Below are positions 1 to 8,159 of a stretch of 22,311 nucleotides of DNA, piece after piece (positions within the stretch are counted from its first letter, which is position 1; each line of letters starts with the position of its first letter). The notes below the pieces were generated by a model. It worked only from the letters and a program-made list of their open reading frames with translations, did not search any database and was not told the DNA's origin. The DNA is from Limnohabitans sp. (GTDB lineage Bacteria; Pseudomonadota; Gammaproteobacteria; Burkholderiales; Burkholderiaceae_C). The stretch lies in the NCBI GenBank assembly GCA_023260735.1, contig JALQUL010000085.1:1-22311 (forward strand), in the 5' to 3' direction. The position numbers and the translations under genes were made by a program.

Positions 1-58
1 CACAAAACTTAGCATTTCTAAATGGTCTATGACCTATTTTTCTGGTTGGAGTGGATGA

Positions 59-964
59 ATGTTGAACGATTTAAACGCTAATACATATGCTTGGCTCATA
101 AAAACTCAAAAGCCAATACCATGCAATAGCAACTTCTGGTTGATCCAGTTTTTGTTAGTAAGTATGATGAGCTTATCTGGAATGCCTAACGCCACAGCAA
201 CTGCCTTGCATGATGCAGCCCAAACTGGTAATACGGCTCAATTGCAGGCGGCTATTCAACAAAACTCCAAGCAATTAAATGAAACTGACGCCAAAGGTAA
301 CACCCCTTTAATGTTGGCTAGTCAAGCAGGTCATATAGAGACAGTCGATTTATTAATCAAAAATAAAAGTAATTTAGACCATCAAAATAAGCAGGGGCAA
401 ACGGCTTTGTTATTGGCGATTGATCATCAAAAAATGGCAATAGCAGAGTTGTTAATTAAAGCCGGTGCCAATGTAACACTAGCTGACGTAAATGAATTAA
501 CTCCTTTAAAATTAGCGATTGCTATTAATCAACCCACATTAATTCAATTATTGGGTAATAAAGGGGCGACCAAAGAATTAAGCAAGTTGCAACAGTTTGA
601 TTTAATGGCCGTAAGTATTACGCTCGCGCAACCCGAGACATTAAGTAGCTTATTGAAATTAGGCTTGAATGCAAAAGAATTAAGCACCGACAAAATGACG
701 CTTTTAATGGTAGTGCCTATGGGCTATATCAGTCAAAAAAAGGTTTTATTAGAAAAGAAATTACCCACTACTCAATTACTCAATCAATACAATGCTATTG
801 TTGATATTTTGAAAGTCGCAGGCACTGATCTTGTGGCCAAAGATGCCGAGGGTCTCACCGCCTTAGATTATGTAATGGGAATTAGTGCCCAAGCAAGTAA
901 AGAAAATTCAGCTTACACACTGAACGAGTTATTTAATTTAATGCAAAAAAAAGGTGTGAAATAG
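59..964 (+). CDS. Exported ankyrin-repeat protein
   Basis: The 301-residue product carries ankyrin-type helix-turn-helix repeats over about residues 47-170, with typical signatures such as GNTPLMLASQAGH (80-92) and GQTALLLAI (113-121). A further ankyrin-like stretch, AEGLTALDYVMG, lies near residue 265. Ankyrin repeats bind other proteins, and no catalytic domain is visible. A hydrophobic stretch at about residues 26-41, followed by small residues (ATATA), looks like a signal peptide with a long N-region, so a periplasmic location is inferred. The ATG at 59 has a GGAG seven bases upstream (48-51). An overlapping ATG at 55 gives only a nine-codon frame and is not the start. The gene stands alone, and its stop codon lies inside a terminator hairpin. 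The binding partner is unknown. The call as an ankyrin protein is firm, but its role is not. Confidence 0.85.
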   Translation: MLNDLNANTYAWLIKTQKPIPCNSNFWLIQFLLVSMMSLSGMPNATATALHDAAQTGNTAQLQAAIQQNSKQLNETDAKGNTPLMLASQAGHIETVDLLIKNKSNLDHQNKQGQTALLLAIDHQKMAIAELLIKAGANVTLADVNELTPLKLAIAINQPTLIQLLGNKGATKELSKLQQFDLMAVSITLAQPETLSSLLKLGLNAKELSTDKMTLLMVVPMGYISQKKVLLEKKLPTTQLLNQYNAIVDILKVAGTDLVAKDAEGLTALDYVMGISAQASKENSAYTLNELFNLMQKKGVK

Positions 965-985
965 TATTTTTATTTCACACCTTTT
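945..985. terminator. Bidirectional Rho-independent terminator
   Basis: A perfect 11-bp stem (GGTGTGAAATA at 953-963 with TATTTCACACC at 971-981) closes a 7-base loop. It has eight A on the left (945-952) and TTTT on the right (982-985), so it can end transcripts from both sides: the ankyrin gene on + and the alkene reductase gene on -. The left arm includes the last bases of the ankyrin coding sequence. Confidence 0.85.
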
Positions 986-1013
986 CAGCTTCTTAGTAAT
1001 TACCGAATATCAA

Positions 1014-2081
1014 TTAATTGCTAAGACTTGGATAGTCAGTGTAACCATGAGCGCCACCAGTGTAAAAAGTTTTGGCGTCAGGTGCATTGAGTGCTGCTTG
1101 TGCAGCAATTCTAGCGGGCAAATCTGGATTGGCTAAAAAGCTAGTGCCAAAAGCGACGGCATCAACAAAGCCATTAGCAATCGCAGATTCGGCTTCTTCT
1201 GGGCTGTAACCCATATTTGCAATTAATACACCTTTGTAATTGGCCCTCGCGATGCTTACTACATCACCATGCTGTTGCTGACCAAAATCGGAGCGCATCA
1301 AATGCCAATAAGCTAGATTAAAGTCATTTAATTTTTCGGCTAAATAACGAGTTAATTCAAGCGGGTCAACATCTTTCATGCTGTTATAACTATTAAGTGG
1401 AGATGAACGCAAACCAACTCGTTCGCAACCAATGGCTTGTGTGACAGCCGTTAATACTTCAAATAAAAATCGAGCACGATTCTCTAGACTACCACCATAG
1501 TTATCTGACCGGTTATTGGCGCTTGTACGTAAGAACTCATCAATTAAATAACCATTGGCACCATGCACTTCGACACCATCAAATCCTGCTTCTATGGCAT
1601 TTTTGGCCGCTTGTGCAAAACTTTCCACAATGCTTTTAATTTCAGCTTCTAGGAGTGCTTTAGGCTCAACATAAGGGGTTTTACCCTCAGCTGTATAAAC
1701 ACTGCCATCAATTGCTATGGCACTAGGTGCAACTGGAATGCTACCATTGTTGTAAGCAGGATGAGCGGCCCTTCCTGCATGCCAAATTTGCATAAAAATT
1801 TTACCACCCTTGGCATGTACTGCTGAAGTGGTCTCTTTCCAGGCTTGAATTTGTTCGTTCGAATAAATACCTGGCTCTGTGGCAAAAGCCGATAAGTTGG
1901 GCTCAATCATGGTGCATTCGGTGATGATTAAACCAGCGCTGGCTCGCTGAGCATAGTACTGAGCCATAAGGCTGTTGGGCATGTGCTCTACATCTGAGCG
2001 GCAACGCGTTAATGGAGCCATTAAAACCCGATTCTGGATTTCAAAACGAGCTATTTTTAAAGGGCTTAATAAGTGGGACAT
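1014..2081 (-). CDS. Alkene reductase, Old Yellow Enzyme family (NemA-like)
   Basis: This is an FMN-dependent ene-reductase that would use NAD(P)H to reduce activated C=C bonds, or nitro and maleimide compounds, in the cytoplasm. With the start at 2081 it has 355 residues, normal for the family. The N-terminus (SPLKIARFEIQNRVLMAPLTR) matches the first strand of the TIM barrel, with T25 as the FMN-contacting position. H173 and N176 in VEVHGANGYLID form the substrate-binding His/Asn pair, followed by R-x-DNYGGSLENR. The C-terminal FGTSFLANPDLP and GGAHGYTDYPSL are also typical, although FGT replaces the commoner FGR in the FMN-phosphate loop. The frame stays open upstream to a TTG at 2174, but those 31 residues do not resemble the family, so ATG 2081 is preferred. 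No Shine-Dalgarno sequence precedes it; the bases just upstream of the ATG on the coding strand are CCTCC, the opposite of one. No adjacent regulator gene is visible. Confidence 0.9.
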   Translation of the reverse strand: MSHLLSPLKIARFEIQNRVLMAPLTRCRSDVEHMPNSLMAQYYAQRASAGLIITECTMIEPNLSAFATEPGIYSNEQIQAWKETTSAVHAKGGKIFMQIWHAGRAAHPAYNNGSIPVAPSAIAIDGSVYTAEGKTPYVEPKALLEAEIKSIVESFAQAAKNAIEAGFDGVEVHGANGYLIDEFLRTSANNRSDNYGGSLENRARFLFEVLTAVTQAIGCERVGLRSSPLNSYNSMKDVDPLELTRYLAEKLNDFNLAYWHLMRSDFGQQQHGDVVSIARANYKGVLIANMGYSPEEAESAIANGFVDAVAFGTSFLANPDLPARIAAQAALNAPDAKTFYTGGAHGYTDYPSLSN

Positions 2082-2458
2082 AAAATGGAGGTTTAGGTGA
2101 ATGAAATGAGTGTAAAAGAGTCGCAAAGTAAAAATTTTGTCTTTTTTAAATGGAGTTAAATACTCTAACTTCAAGCCTTATTCAATATTTTTAATTTCCA
2201 AAATAATATATTTGGGTTTATTTTAATAGACTCAAGCACCACTTCATAAGGTTTGAAACCAAACTACGACAAAAATAGCTTTTTACCCTCGGGCTTTTTA
2301 GCGTTGTCGCTGATTTCTCCGTCTAACAAACTACAATTACACCTTTGACCAGTCCTTGCTGGTTATTCAGCTCTTCTCCTCAATTCACGCCTTATCGTTT
2401 ATTAAGCGGAGAGTTTATTTTTATATTCATGCACATTTGTTGCTTAAAGTCATCTCCC
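2082..2458. other. Divergent intergenic region between the alkene reductase gene and lysS
   Basis: The 377 bases between the two divergent starts should hold both promoters. A weak sigma70-like pair TTGAAA (2253-2258), 17 bases, TAGCTT (2276-2281) could serve lysS, but its -10 box is poor. Two weak starts (TTG 2174 on - and TTG 2345 on +) only extend the neighbouring frames. I see no convincing RNA gene, riboswitch or repeat. Confidence 0.4.
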
Positions 2459-4012
2459 ATGTCGGATCAAAATACACCTAATACCCCAGCAGTCGCTATT
2501 GATGAAAACCAACTCATCGCAGAGCGTCGTGAAAAACTCAATCACCTTCGTCAACGTCAAGCACAAGGCCAAGGTGTTGCCTTTCCAAACGATTACAAAC
2601 CCAACACCAACGCTGAGCAACTTTTTGCTGCTTATGCCGACAAAACCACTGAAGAGTTATTGGCTGCCAATGTAGTGGTGAAGGTCGCTGGCAGAATGAT
2701 GCTTAAACGTGTCATGGGTAAAGCTAGTTTTGCGACGTTACAAGACGCTTCGTTTGGTCCAAGCAATGGTCGTATTCAAGTTTATGTAGCTCGTGATGAG
2801 GTCTCTGAGCCTATTTATAATGATTTTAAACATTGGGATTTAGGCGATATTGTGGCAGCTGAGGGTCGCTTGTTCAAAACTAAAACCGGTGAGTTATCTA
2901 TTCATGCCAGTCAAGTGCGTTTACTTACCAAGAGTCTTCGCCCTATGCCCGATAAGTTTCATGGCGTTGCAGACCAAGAGGTGAAGTATCGTCAGCGTTA
3001 CATTGATATGATGACTGATGAGAGCACTCGTAAACGTTTTGTGGCTCGCTCCAAAGCCATGTCTGGTATGCGTGAGTTTATGGTTAAACATGGCTTCTTA
3101 GAGGTCGAAACTCCTATGCTTCATCCTATTCCAGGTGGAGCAAATGCTCGTCCATTTACAACCCATCACAATGCTCTTGATCAAGAAATGTTTTTGCGTA
3201 TTGCCCCAGAGCTTTATTTAAAACGATTGGTAGTGGGCGGATTTGATCGTGTATTCGAAATTAACCGTAACTTCCGTAATGAAGGTATTTCTGTGCGTCA
3301 TAACCCAGAATTTACCATGATGGAGTTTTACGCTGCTTATTGGAATTATCAAGACTTAATGAATTTTGTTGAAGAGTTGGTACGTGATTGCGCCCTCAAA
3401 GCAGTGGGTACTTTGCAGCTTAGCTACGGCGGTAAAGAGGTTGATTTAACACCTCAATTCCAACGCCTCACGATTCGTGAAGCGATCATTAAATACACTG
3501 ATATTGGCGCTGGTGTCGATGATAAAACTGCTTTAATTGCGAAGTTAAAAGCATTAGGCCAAGATACCGATAAAAATCGTTTAAACGAAAAATCACTGCA
3601 AGGTTTGCAGGTTCTTTATTTTGAAGAGGTAGTTGAAGAGAAATTATGGTTGCCCACCTTTATTTGTGAGCATCCAGTAGAAATTTCTCCATTGGCTCGT
3701 GCTAGCGATAGCAACCCAGAAGTTACCGAGCGTTTTGAACTTTATATTACAGGTCGTGAGTTTGGCAATGGTTTTTCTGAGTTGAACGATGCAGAAGATC
3801 AAGCCAATCGTTTTCAATCACAAGTCAATGCCAAAGATAGCGGCGATGACGAAGCCATGTATTACGACCACGATTTTGTGCGCGCACTTGAATATGGCAT
3901 GCCACCAACAGGCGGCTGTGGCATTGGTATTGACCGCCTCATGATGTTGTTAACCGATAGCCCAAGCATTAGGGATGTGATTTTATTCCCTGCGCTTAAG
4001 CGTGAGGCTTAA
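2459..4012 (+). CDS. lysS: Lysine--tRNA ligase (class II)
   Basis: This cytoplasmic enzyme charges tRNA-Lys with lysine using ATP. From the ATG at 2459 the product has 517 residues, the normal class II LysRS size. An N-terminal OB-fold for anticodon binding covers about residues 70-160 and is followed by the catalytic domain. Motif 2 is clear at about residues 271-295 (FRNEGISVRHNPEFTMMEF), and motif 3 at about 486-497 (GCGIGIDRLMML) supplies the ATP-binding arginine. The upstream extension to TTG 2345 is rejected because it is hydrophobic and unlike the family, whereas MSDQNTP...ENQLIAERREKL is the usual beginning. No strong Shine-Dalgarno sequence is visible. In many proteobacteria prfB precedes lysS; here it does not. 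The gene appears monocistronic, with a terminator directly after it. Confidence 0.97.
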   Translation: MSDQNTPNTPAVAIDENQLIAERREKLNHLRQRQAQGQGVAFPNDYKPNTNAEQLFAAYADKTTEELLAANVVVKVAGRMMLKRVMGKASFATLQDASFGPSNGRIQVYVARDEVSEPIYNDFKHWDLGDIVAAEGRLFKTKTGELSIHASQVRLLTKSLRPMPDKFHGVADQEVKYRQRYIDMMTDESTRKRFVARSKAMSGMREFMVKHGFLEVETPMLHPIPGGANARPFTTHHNALDQEMFLRIAPELYLKRLVVGGFDRVFEINRNFRNEGISVRHNPEFTMMEFYAAYWNYQDLMNFVEELVRDCALKAVGTLQLSYGGKEVDLTPQFQRLTIREAIIKYTDIGAGVDDKTALIAKLKALGQDTDKNRLNEKSLQGLQVLYFEEVVEEKLWLPTFICEHPVEISPLARASDSNPEVTERFELYITGREFGNGFSELNDAEDQANRFQSQVNAKDSGDDEAMYYDHDFVRALEYGMPPTGGCGIGIDRLMMLLTDSPSIRDVILFPALKREA

Positions 4013-4025
4013 AAAGTGAAATGAC

Positions 4026-4057
4026 AATAAGAGGTGGCATAAGCGCCTCTTATTTTT
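4026..4057 (+). terminator. Rho-independent terminator after lysS
   Basis: An 11-bp stem (AATAAGAGGTG at 4026-4036 with CGCCTCTTATT at 4044-4054, one T-G pair) closes a 7-base loop and ends in a run of five T (4053-4057). It begins 14 bases after the lysS stop. Confidence 0.85.
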
Positions 4058-4109
4058 CTCACTTATTTAAAGTGATTCAACTTGTTGACCCACCATAGGA
4101 GCAATTCAG

Positions 4110-5156
4110 ATGCAAAATTTTAAGAATAAATATTGGTGCATCAAGAGTTCGCGGGTATGGATAAGTATGGTGGTAATTTGGTGCTTGATTAGCGTTTATT
4201 TAAGTTATCAAGAGTGGCCAATGCATTGGCATGATGATAAGCGGTTTTACCCAGAAGCGTTCAGGAACTGGTTATTTTGGGCCAGTTGGTCAGTGCCCTT
4301 GCTCTTGATTTATAGCTTCATTGGTTTTTTTAAAAGTCAGACTATTTTAAAAAGATTATCCTTTTGTTTGTTTTCCCTATTTTTTTTGATTGCATCATGG
4401 GCAAGGTGTGTAGAGCCCCAACTTTTAGTCCTTAAAAAAACTACTATCGTTAATTTACCAGCCAACGTACAGGCAGTCAAAATAGCTCTCGTATCGGATT
4501 TGCATTTGGGTTTGTATTATCGCTCGTGGCATTTAAATCAATTGGTTAAAAAATTAAACGAGTTACCAGTAGATGCGGTTTTTTTTGCCGGTGATTGGAC
4601 TTATGAAACTGATCTAGACATGGTTCAAGCTTATTCGCCATTGGCACAAATCAAACATAGAAAATTTGGTGTTTTGGGCAACCATGATTTAAGAAAACCA
4701 GGACCCAATTTAGAACTACAACTGCGAAATGCATTGATGCATAACGGAGTAGAGTTAATCGAAGGTAAAACCTTAGATTGGCAAGGTTGGCAAGTAGTCG
4801 GAATTGATGATTTATGGGGTGGTAAGCCCGAATTTCAAGTACCTTATTTATTAGCTCCCATATTACAAGAAGGGGCTAACCGTAGATTGGTATTAACTCA
4901 TCAACCCGATACAGTAGAACAATTTAAAAATAAAGCTGCATTTTTAACAATGGCGGGTCATACCCATGGTGGACAAATTCAGCTACCATGGTTAACTGAA
5001 TGGAACCTAGAAATATTTTCAAGAAACCCATGGTATGACGGTTTGTATCATTTACCTCAAACTCGTTTATTTGTGACGACAGGTGTAGGAATGACAGGTT
5101 TGCCAGCCCGATTTTTAACACCACCCAGAATAGATTTAATCAGCTTAGAGCATTAA
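4110..5156 (+). CDS. Membrane-anchored metallophosphoesterase (YkuE/YaeI-like)
   Basis: The 348-residue protein has three likely membrane segments (about residues 15-31, 54-74 and 83-99) and then a calcineurin-like phosphoesterase domain. All motifs of the two-metal centre are present: SDLHLG (D130, H132), GDW (D162), GNHD (N191, H192), H264 in LTHQPD, and GHTHGGQ (283-289). Proteins of this architecture hydrolyse phosphomono- or diesters; some remove pyrophosphate from lipid intermediates, but the substrate here cannot be read from the sequence. AGGAG at 4097-4101 sits eight bases before the ATG. The serine hydrolase gene begins 60 bases downstream on the same strand without an obvious terminator between them, so cotranscription is possible. 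Confidence 0.9.
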   Translation: MQNFKNKYWCIKSSRVWISMVVIWCLISVYLSYQEWPMHWHDDKRFYPEAFRNWLFWASWSVPLLLIYSFIGFFKSQTILKRLSFCLFSLFFLIASWARCVEPQLLVLKKTTIVNLPANVQAVKIALVSDLHLGLYYRSWHLNQLVKKLNELPVDAVFFAGDWTYETDLDMVQAYSPLAQIKHRKFGVLGNHDLRKPGPNLELQLRNALMHNGVELIEGKTLDWQGWQVVGIDDLWGGKPEFQVPYLLAPILQEGANRRLVLTHQPDTVEQFKNKAAFLTMAGHTHGGQIQLPWLTEWNLEIFSRNPWYDGLYHLPQTRLFVTTGVGMTGLPARFLTPPRIDLISLEH

Positions 5157-5216
5157 ATAACCAATTCAGCTTGGGTGGTAAATTAATCAAATGAACCAAA
5201 ATAGGAATTAATTGTA

Positions 5217-6452
5217 ATGTCGTTAACTCAAGCGCAAATAGTAGCCCAAGAAATGGGTTTTTGTCCACAGCGTCTATCGCTTATTAATCAACATTTTGAG
5301 CCATATGTGCAAGATGGCCGTTTGCCTGGTTTTACCTTATCGGTGTCTAGAAAAGGGCAAGTCGTGCATCGGCATACTTACGGAATGGCAGATATTGAAG
5401 CAGGCATTGCAACACAAGAAGATACAATTTATCGAATTTATTCGATGACTAAACCCGTTACCACTGTGGCCCTGTTAATGTTAATGGAGCAGGGTAAACT
5501 ACAGCTGACCGATTTAGTGAGTGACTACATTCCTAGTTTTGCACGCACCAAGGTTTGGCGCTCTGGCTCTACCGCCAAACCTGTTTTAGATGGTCAAACT
5601 GAACCCATGCGCATATGGCATTTATTAACCCATATGTCAGGATTGACTTATGGATTTTTTTATGCTCATGCGGTAGATGATTTGTACCGTAAAGATGGCT
5701 TAGAGTTTGGTGCTAGGGGAGCGAAAAATTTAGCTGAAGTATGTGAACGCTATGCAGCATTACCGCTGTTATTTCAATCGGGTAAATCGTGGAATTACAG
5801 TGTAGCAACAGATGTAGTGGGGCGCATTGTAGAAATAATTTCTGGTCAAACTTTAGATCAGTTTTTTCAGGACTATATTTTTCAACCATTGCAAATGAGT
5901 GACACGAGTTTTAGTGTTAGTCCTGATAAAGCACAACGAGTCGCCGCACTATATGGGGTTGGCGAAGCAGGTAAGGGACTGCGCCGTTTAGATGTGATGG
6001 GAAATGACGCATTCAAAGAACCGGTTTACCATTCGGGTGGTGGTGGTTTGTTATCGACTCATCAAGACTACACACAGTTCTTACGTATGCTAGAAAACAA
6101 AGGTCATTTAAATGGGGTGAGACTTTTATCACCTAGCACAATTGCTTTAATGACCATGAATCACTTGCCTTATAACCAAGATGTCGCCACTTTTGGAACC
6201 AACGTGGGTGAAGAGGTCAGTTATGAAGGACTAGGTTTTGGTTTGGGTGTTTCTGTCGTAATTGATCAGGCTAAGACACGTTCGACTTGTCCTGTAGGTA
6301 CGTATGGATGGGGTGGTGTTGCCAGTACCGTTTTTTGGGTCGATCCTGTCAACCAAATTACAGCTCAATTTTATACTCAGTTATTACCATCAAGTACCTA
6401 TCCAATTAGGCCATTTTTAAGGCAGTTGGTTTACCAAGCATTGGTAGATTAA
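5217..6452 (+). CDS. Serine hydrolase, beta-lactamase class C / esterase EstB-like family
   Basis: The 411-residue protein belongs to the penicillin-recognising serine hydrolase group. It shows the SxxK motif SMTK (S76 nucleophile, K79), the YxN-type motif as YSV (Y194) and a third motif HSGG (272-275). YSV and HSGG are what esterase-like members (EstB type) carry, rather than the YAN and KTG of true AmpC enzymes. GWGGVASTVFWVDP near the C-terminus is also typical. No signal peptide is visible, so a cytoplasmic esterase or amidase is more likely than a secreted beta-lactamase; the natural substrate is unknown. AGGAA (5203-5207) lies nine bases before the ATG. Confidence 0.9.
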   Translation: MSLTQAQIVAQEMGFCPQRLSLINQHFEPYVQDGRLPGFTLSVSRKGQVVHRHTYGMADIEAGIATQEDTIYRIYSMTKPVTTVALLMLMEQGKLQLTDLVSDYIPSFARTKVWRSGSTAKPVLDGQTEPMRIWHLLTHMSGLTYGFFYAHAVDDLYRKDGLEFGARGAKNLAEVCERYAALPLLFQSGKSWNYSVATDVVGRIVEIISGQTLDQFFQDYIFQPLQMSDTSFSVSPDKAQRVAALYGVGEAGKGLRRLDVMGNDAFKEPVYHSGGGGLLSTHQDYTQFLRMLENKGHLNGVRLLSPSTIALMTMNHLPYNQDVATFGTNVGEEVSYEGLGFGLGVSVVIDQAKTRSTCPVGTYGWGGVASTVFWVDPVNQITAQFYTQLLPSSTYPIRPFLRQLVYQALVD

Positions 6453-6620
6453 TTGGTAAATAAGTGGGTACAGCTCTACACTTCTTAATTGATATTTGCC
6501 TGATGAGAAAATTGTTTTTCCACTTTATGCAAAGGTTTAATAAAACAGCAAATAGATTTTGAATTAATATTTTGAATCTTGTTGCCAATTGATATGGCTA
6601 AGTTTTAAAAATCAAAATAT

Positions 6621-8141
6621 ATGAAACGCAGAAATTTAATCGGTTTAATTGCAGTATTAGCATTGTATAAAAAAGCACATGCCCAAGAGAATTCAAATCA
6701 CAAGCAAATAGCTTCCAATCTGAAACCTGCTACTTTTTACTGGTTAGATGCACCGGGTCTCACTGTTTTTTGGTCTGAAACCTTTTTGCAAGTGGTGCGT
6801 AGCTCAAGTTTAGAGGCTCCGATGGTAGCCCGATCTATGGCAATAATTCATACGGCCATGTATAACGCTTGGGCTTGTTTTGATGATCAATTATTAGCGA
6901 CAACAAACGTCGCAGATTTTAAGCAAGTTAACACCACGCATAACTTGCAAAATCAATTGGTAGCCATGAGTTATGCTGCTTATACTGCTCTTTTAGCACA
7001 GTTTCCAACTCAAGAAAAACATATTCACAAAGTCATGCAAGAGTTGCATTTTCCAGTTAAGGCTAAAAATGCACCTGCTATCTATGCTAAGGCTGCTTGG
7101 GTGGGCGAACGTGTTGCTCAAATAGTTTTAATTGAAAGATTAAATGATGCTTCTAATCAAGATGGCGGGTTATCTAATTCGCAGCTAGCATTTGATAATT
7201 ACCAAGCTTATGAAATTAAAAATGCGGTCTTGGACTATTCAGACACTCAGCCAATAGACGCTACACTACCAGATGTTTGGCAGCCCATTAGCTATGTCAA
7301 TGCGAAGGGTACTCAAGTAACACCTGCGTTTTTAGTTTCGCATTGGCATTTGGTGACTCCGTTTGCTCTTACGAGTGCCAATCAGTTCCGCCCAGCAGCT
7401 CCTGCTGTGTGGGGTAGCGATGGATTTAAAAAACAAGCAATACAGTTATTAGAAATTCAAACTCATCTTAGCGATGAACAAAAAGTAATTGCTTGTTATT
7501 GGAATGAAAGACCTCATTCTGAATTGCCCCCAGGACAATGGTTAATGTTTGCGCTTGAAATGGCTAAACGTCAAAAAATGAGCCAGCAAAAGGTCTTACA
7601 GCTTTGTTTTGCACTTTCAAATGCTTTATTAGATGCATCAATTGCGGTTTGGGATGCCAAGTTGTTTTATGAGTCGGCTAGGCCAATTACCGTGATGCGA
7701 CATGTCTTTCGAGATCAAATGATTATGAGCTTTGGCGAGAAAGGGCCGGAGGGTGGTTTGCAAGCACAATTGGGTCAGTTATGGCGCCCTTATCAAGCAA
7801 ATCATTTTCCTTCTCCTGCCACTCCTGAATATGTCTCAGAACAAAGTGCATTTGCAGCAGCTGGAGCTGAAGTATTAAAACTATTTATGGGTTCAGATCG
7901 TTTTGAAATGAGTCATGTTCAAGACAAGAACAGCTTGAGTTTCGATGCAACTGCACCTACGCAAAATATAACTTTATATTGGCCTACTTTTACAGCTGCT
8001 GCAGAGCAAGCCGGTATGTCAGGAATATATGGTGGAATTCATTTTATGGCAGGTAATTTAGAAGGCCTACAACTTGGCCGTCAAGTGGCTCGGCAAGCGT
8101 ATCAAAAGGCAAAGTCTTATTGGAAAGATAAAATCCAATAA
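6621..8141 (+). CDS. Exported vanadium-dependent haloperoxidase / PAP2-related protein with degenerate active site
   Basis: The 506-residue product starts with KRRNLIG, a hydrophobic core and AHA-QE (cleavage around residues 21/22). This is a Sec or possibly Tat-type signal peptide, so a periplasmic protein is inferred. The rest follows the vanadium chloroperoxidase/acid phosphatase (PAP2) helical fold: K347 and R354 are seven residues apart in AKLFYESARPITVMR, a PEYVS-EQS-AFAAAGAEVL helix lies at 403-419, and IYGGIHF at 469-475. By alignment to family motifs K347, R354, S406 and H474 (the vanadate-bonding His) are kept. The usual S-G-H reads S-E-Q at 406-408, and the Arg expected before IYGGIH is G468. 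The protein may therefore have altered chemistry or be a binding protein. No Shine-Dalgarno sequence is seen before the ATG. Halogenation, phosphatase or no activity all remain possible. Confidence 0.8.
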   Translation: MKRRNLIGLIAVLALYKKAHAQENSNHKQIASNLKPATFYWLDAPGLTVFWSETFLQVVRSSSLEAPMVARSMAIIHTAMYNAWACFDDQLLATTNVADFKQVNTTHNLQNQLVAMSYAAYTALLAQFPTQEKHIHKVMQELHFPVKAKNAPAIYAKAAWVGERVAQIVLIERLNDASNQDGGLSNSQLAFDNYQAYEIKNAVLDYSDTQPIDATLPDVWQPISYVNAKGTQVTPAFLVSHWHLVTPFALTSANQFRPAAPAVWGSDGFKKQAIQLLEIQTHLSDEQKVIACYWNERPHSELPPGQWLMFALEMAKRQKMSQQKVLQLCFALSNALLDASIAVWDAKLFYESARPITVMRHVFRDQMIMSFGEKGPEGGLQAQLGQLWRPYQANHFPSPATPEYVSEQSAFAAAGAEVLKLFMGSDRFEMSHVQDKNSLSFDATAPTQNITLYWPTFTAAAEQAGMSGIYGGIHFMAGNLEGLQLGRQVARQAYQKAKSYWKDKIQ

Positions 8142-8145
8142 GACT
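8113..8145. terminator. Hairpin between convergent genes, probable terminator
   Basis: A perfect 12-bp stem (8113-8124 with 8134-8145, arm AGTCTTATTGGA) closes a 9-base loop over the end of the haloperoxidase-like gene. It lies 14 bases from the end of prfC, which runs the other way. There is no long T-run on either side, so a terminator role rests on its position and stability. Confidence 0.45.
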
Positions 8146-8159
8146 CTTACCTGTGTTAC

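Noticed and set aside
2082..2174. N-terminal extension of the alkene reductase to a TTG at 2174
   Set aside because: The extra 31 residues do not resemble the family, whose proteins begin right at the SPLK strand; ATG 2081 gives the normal length.
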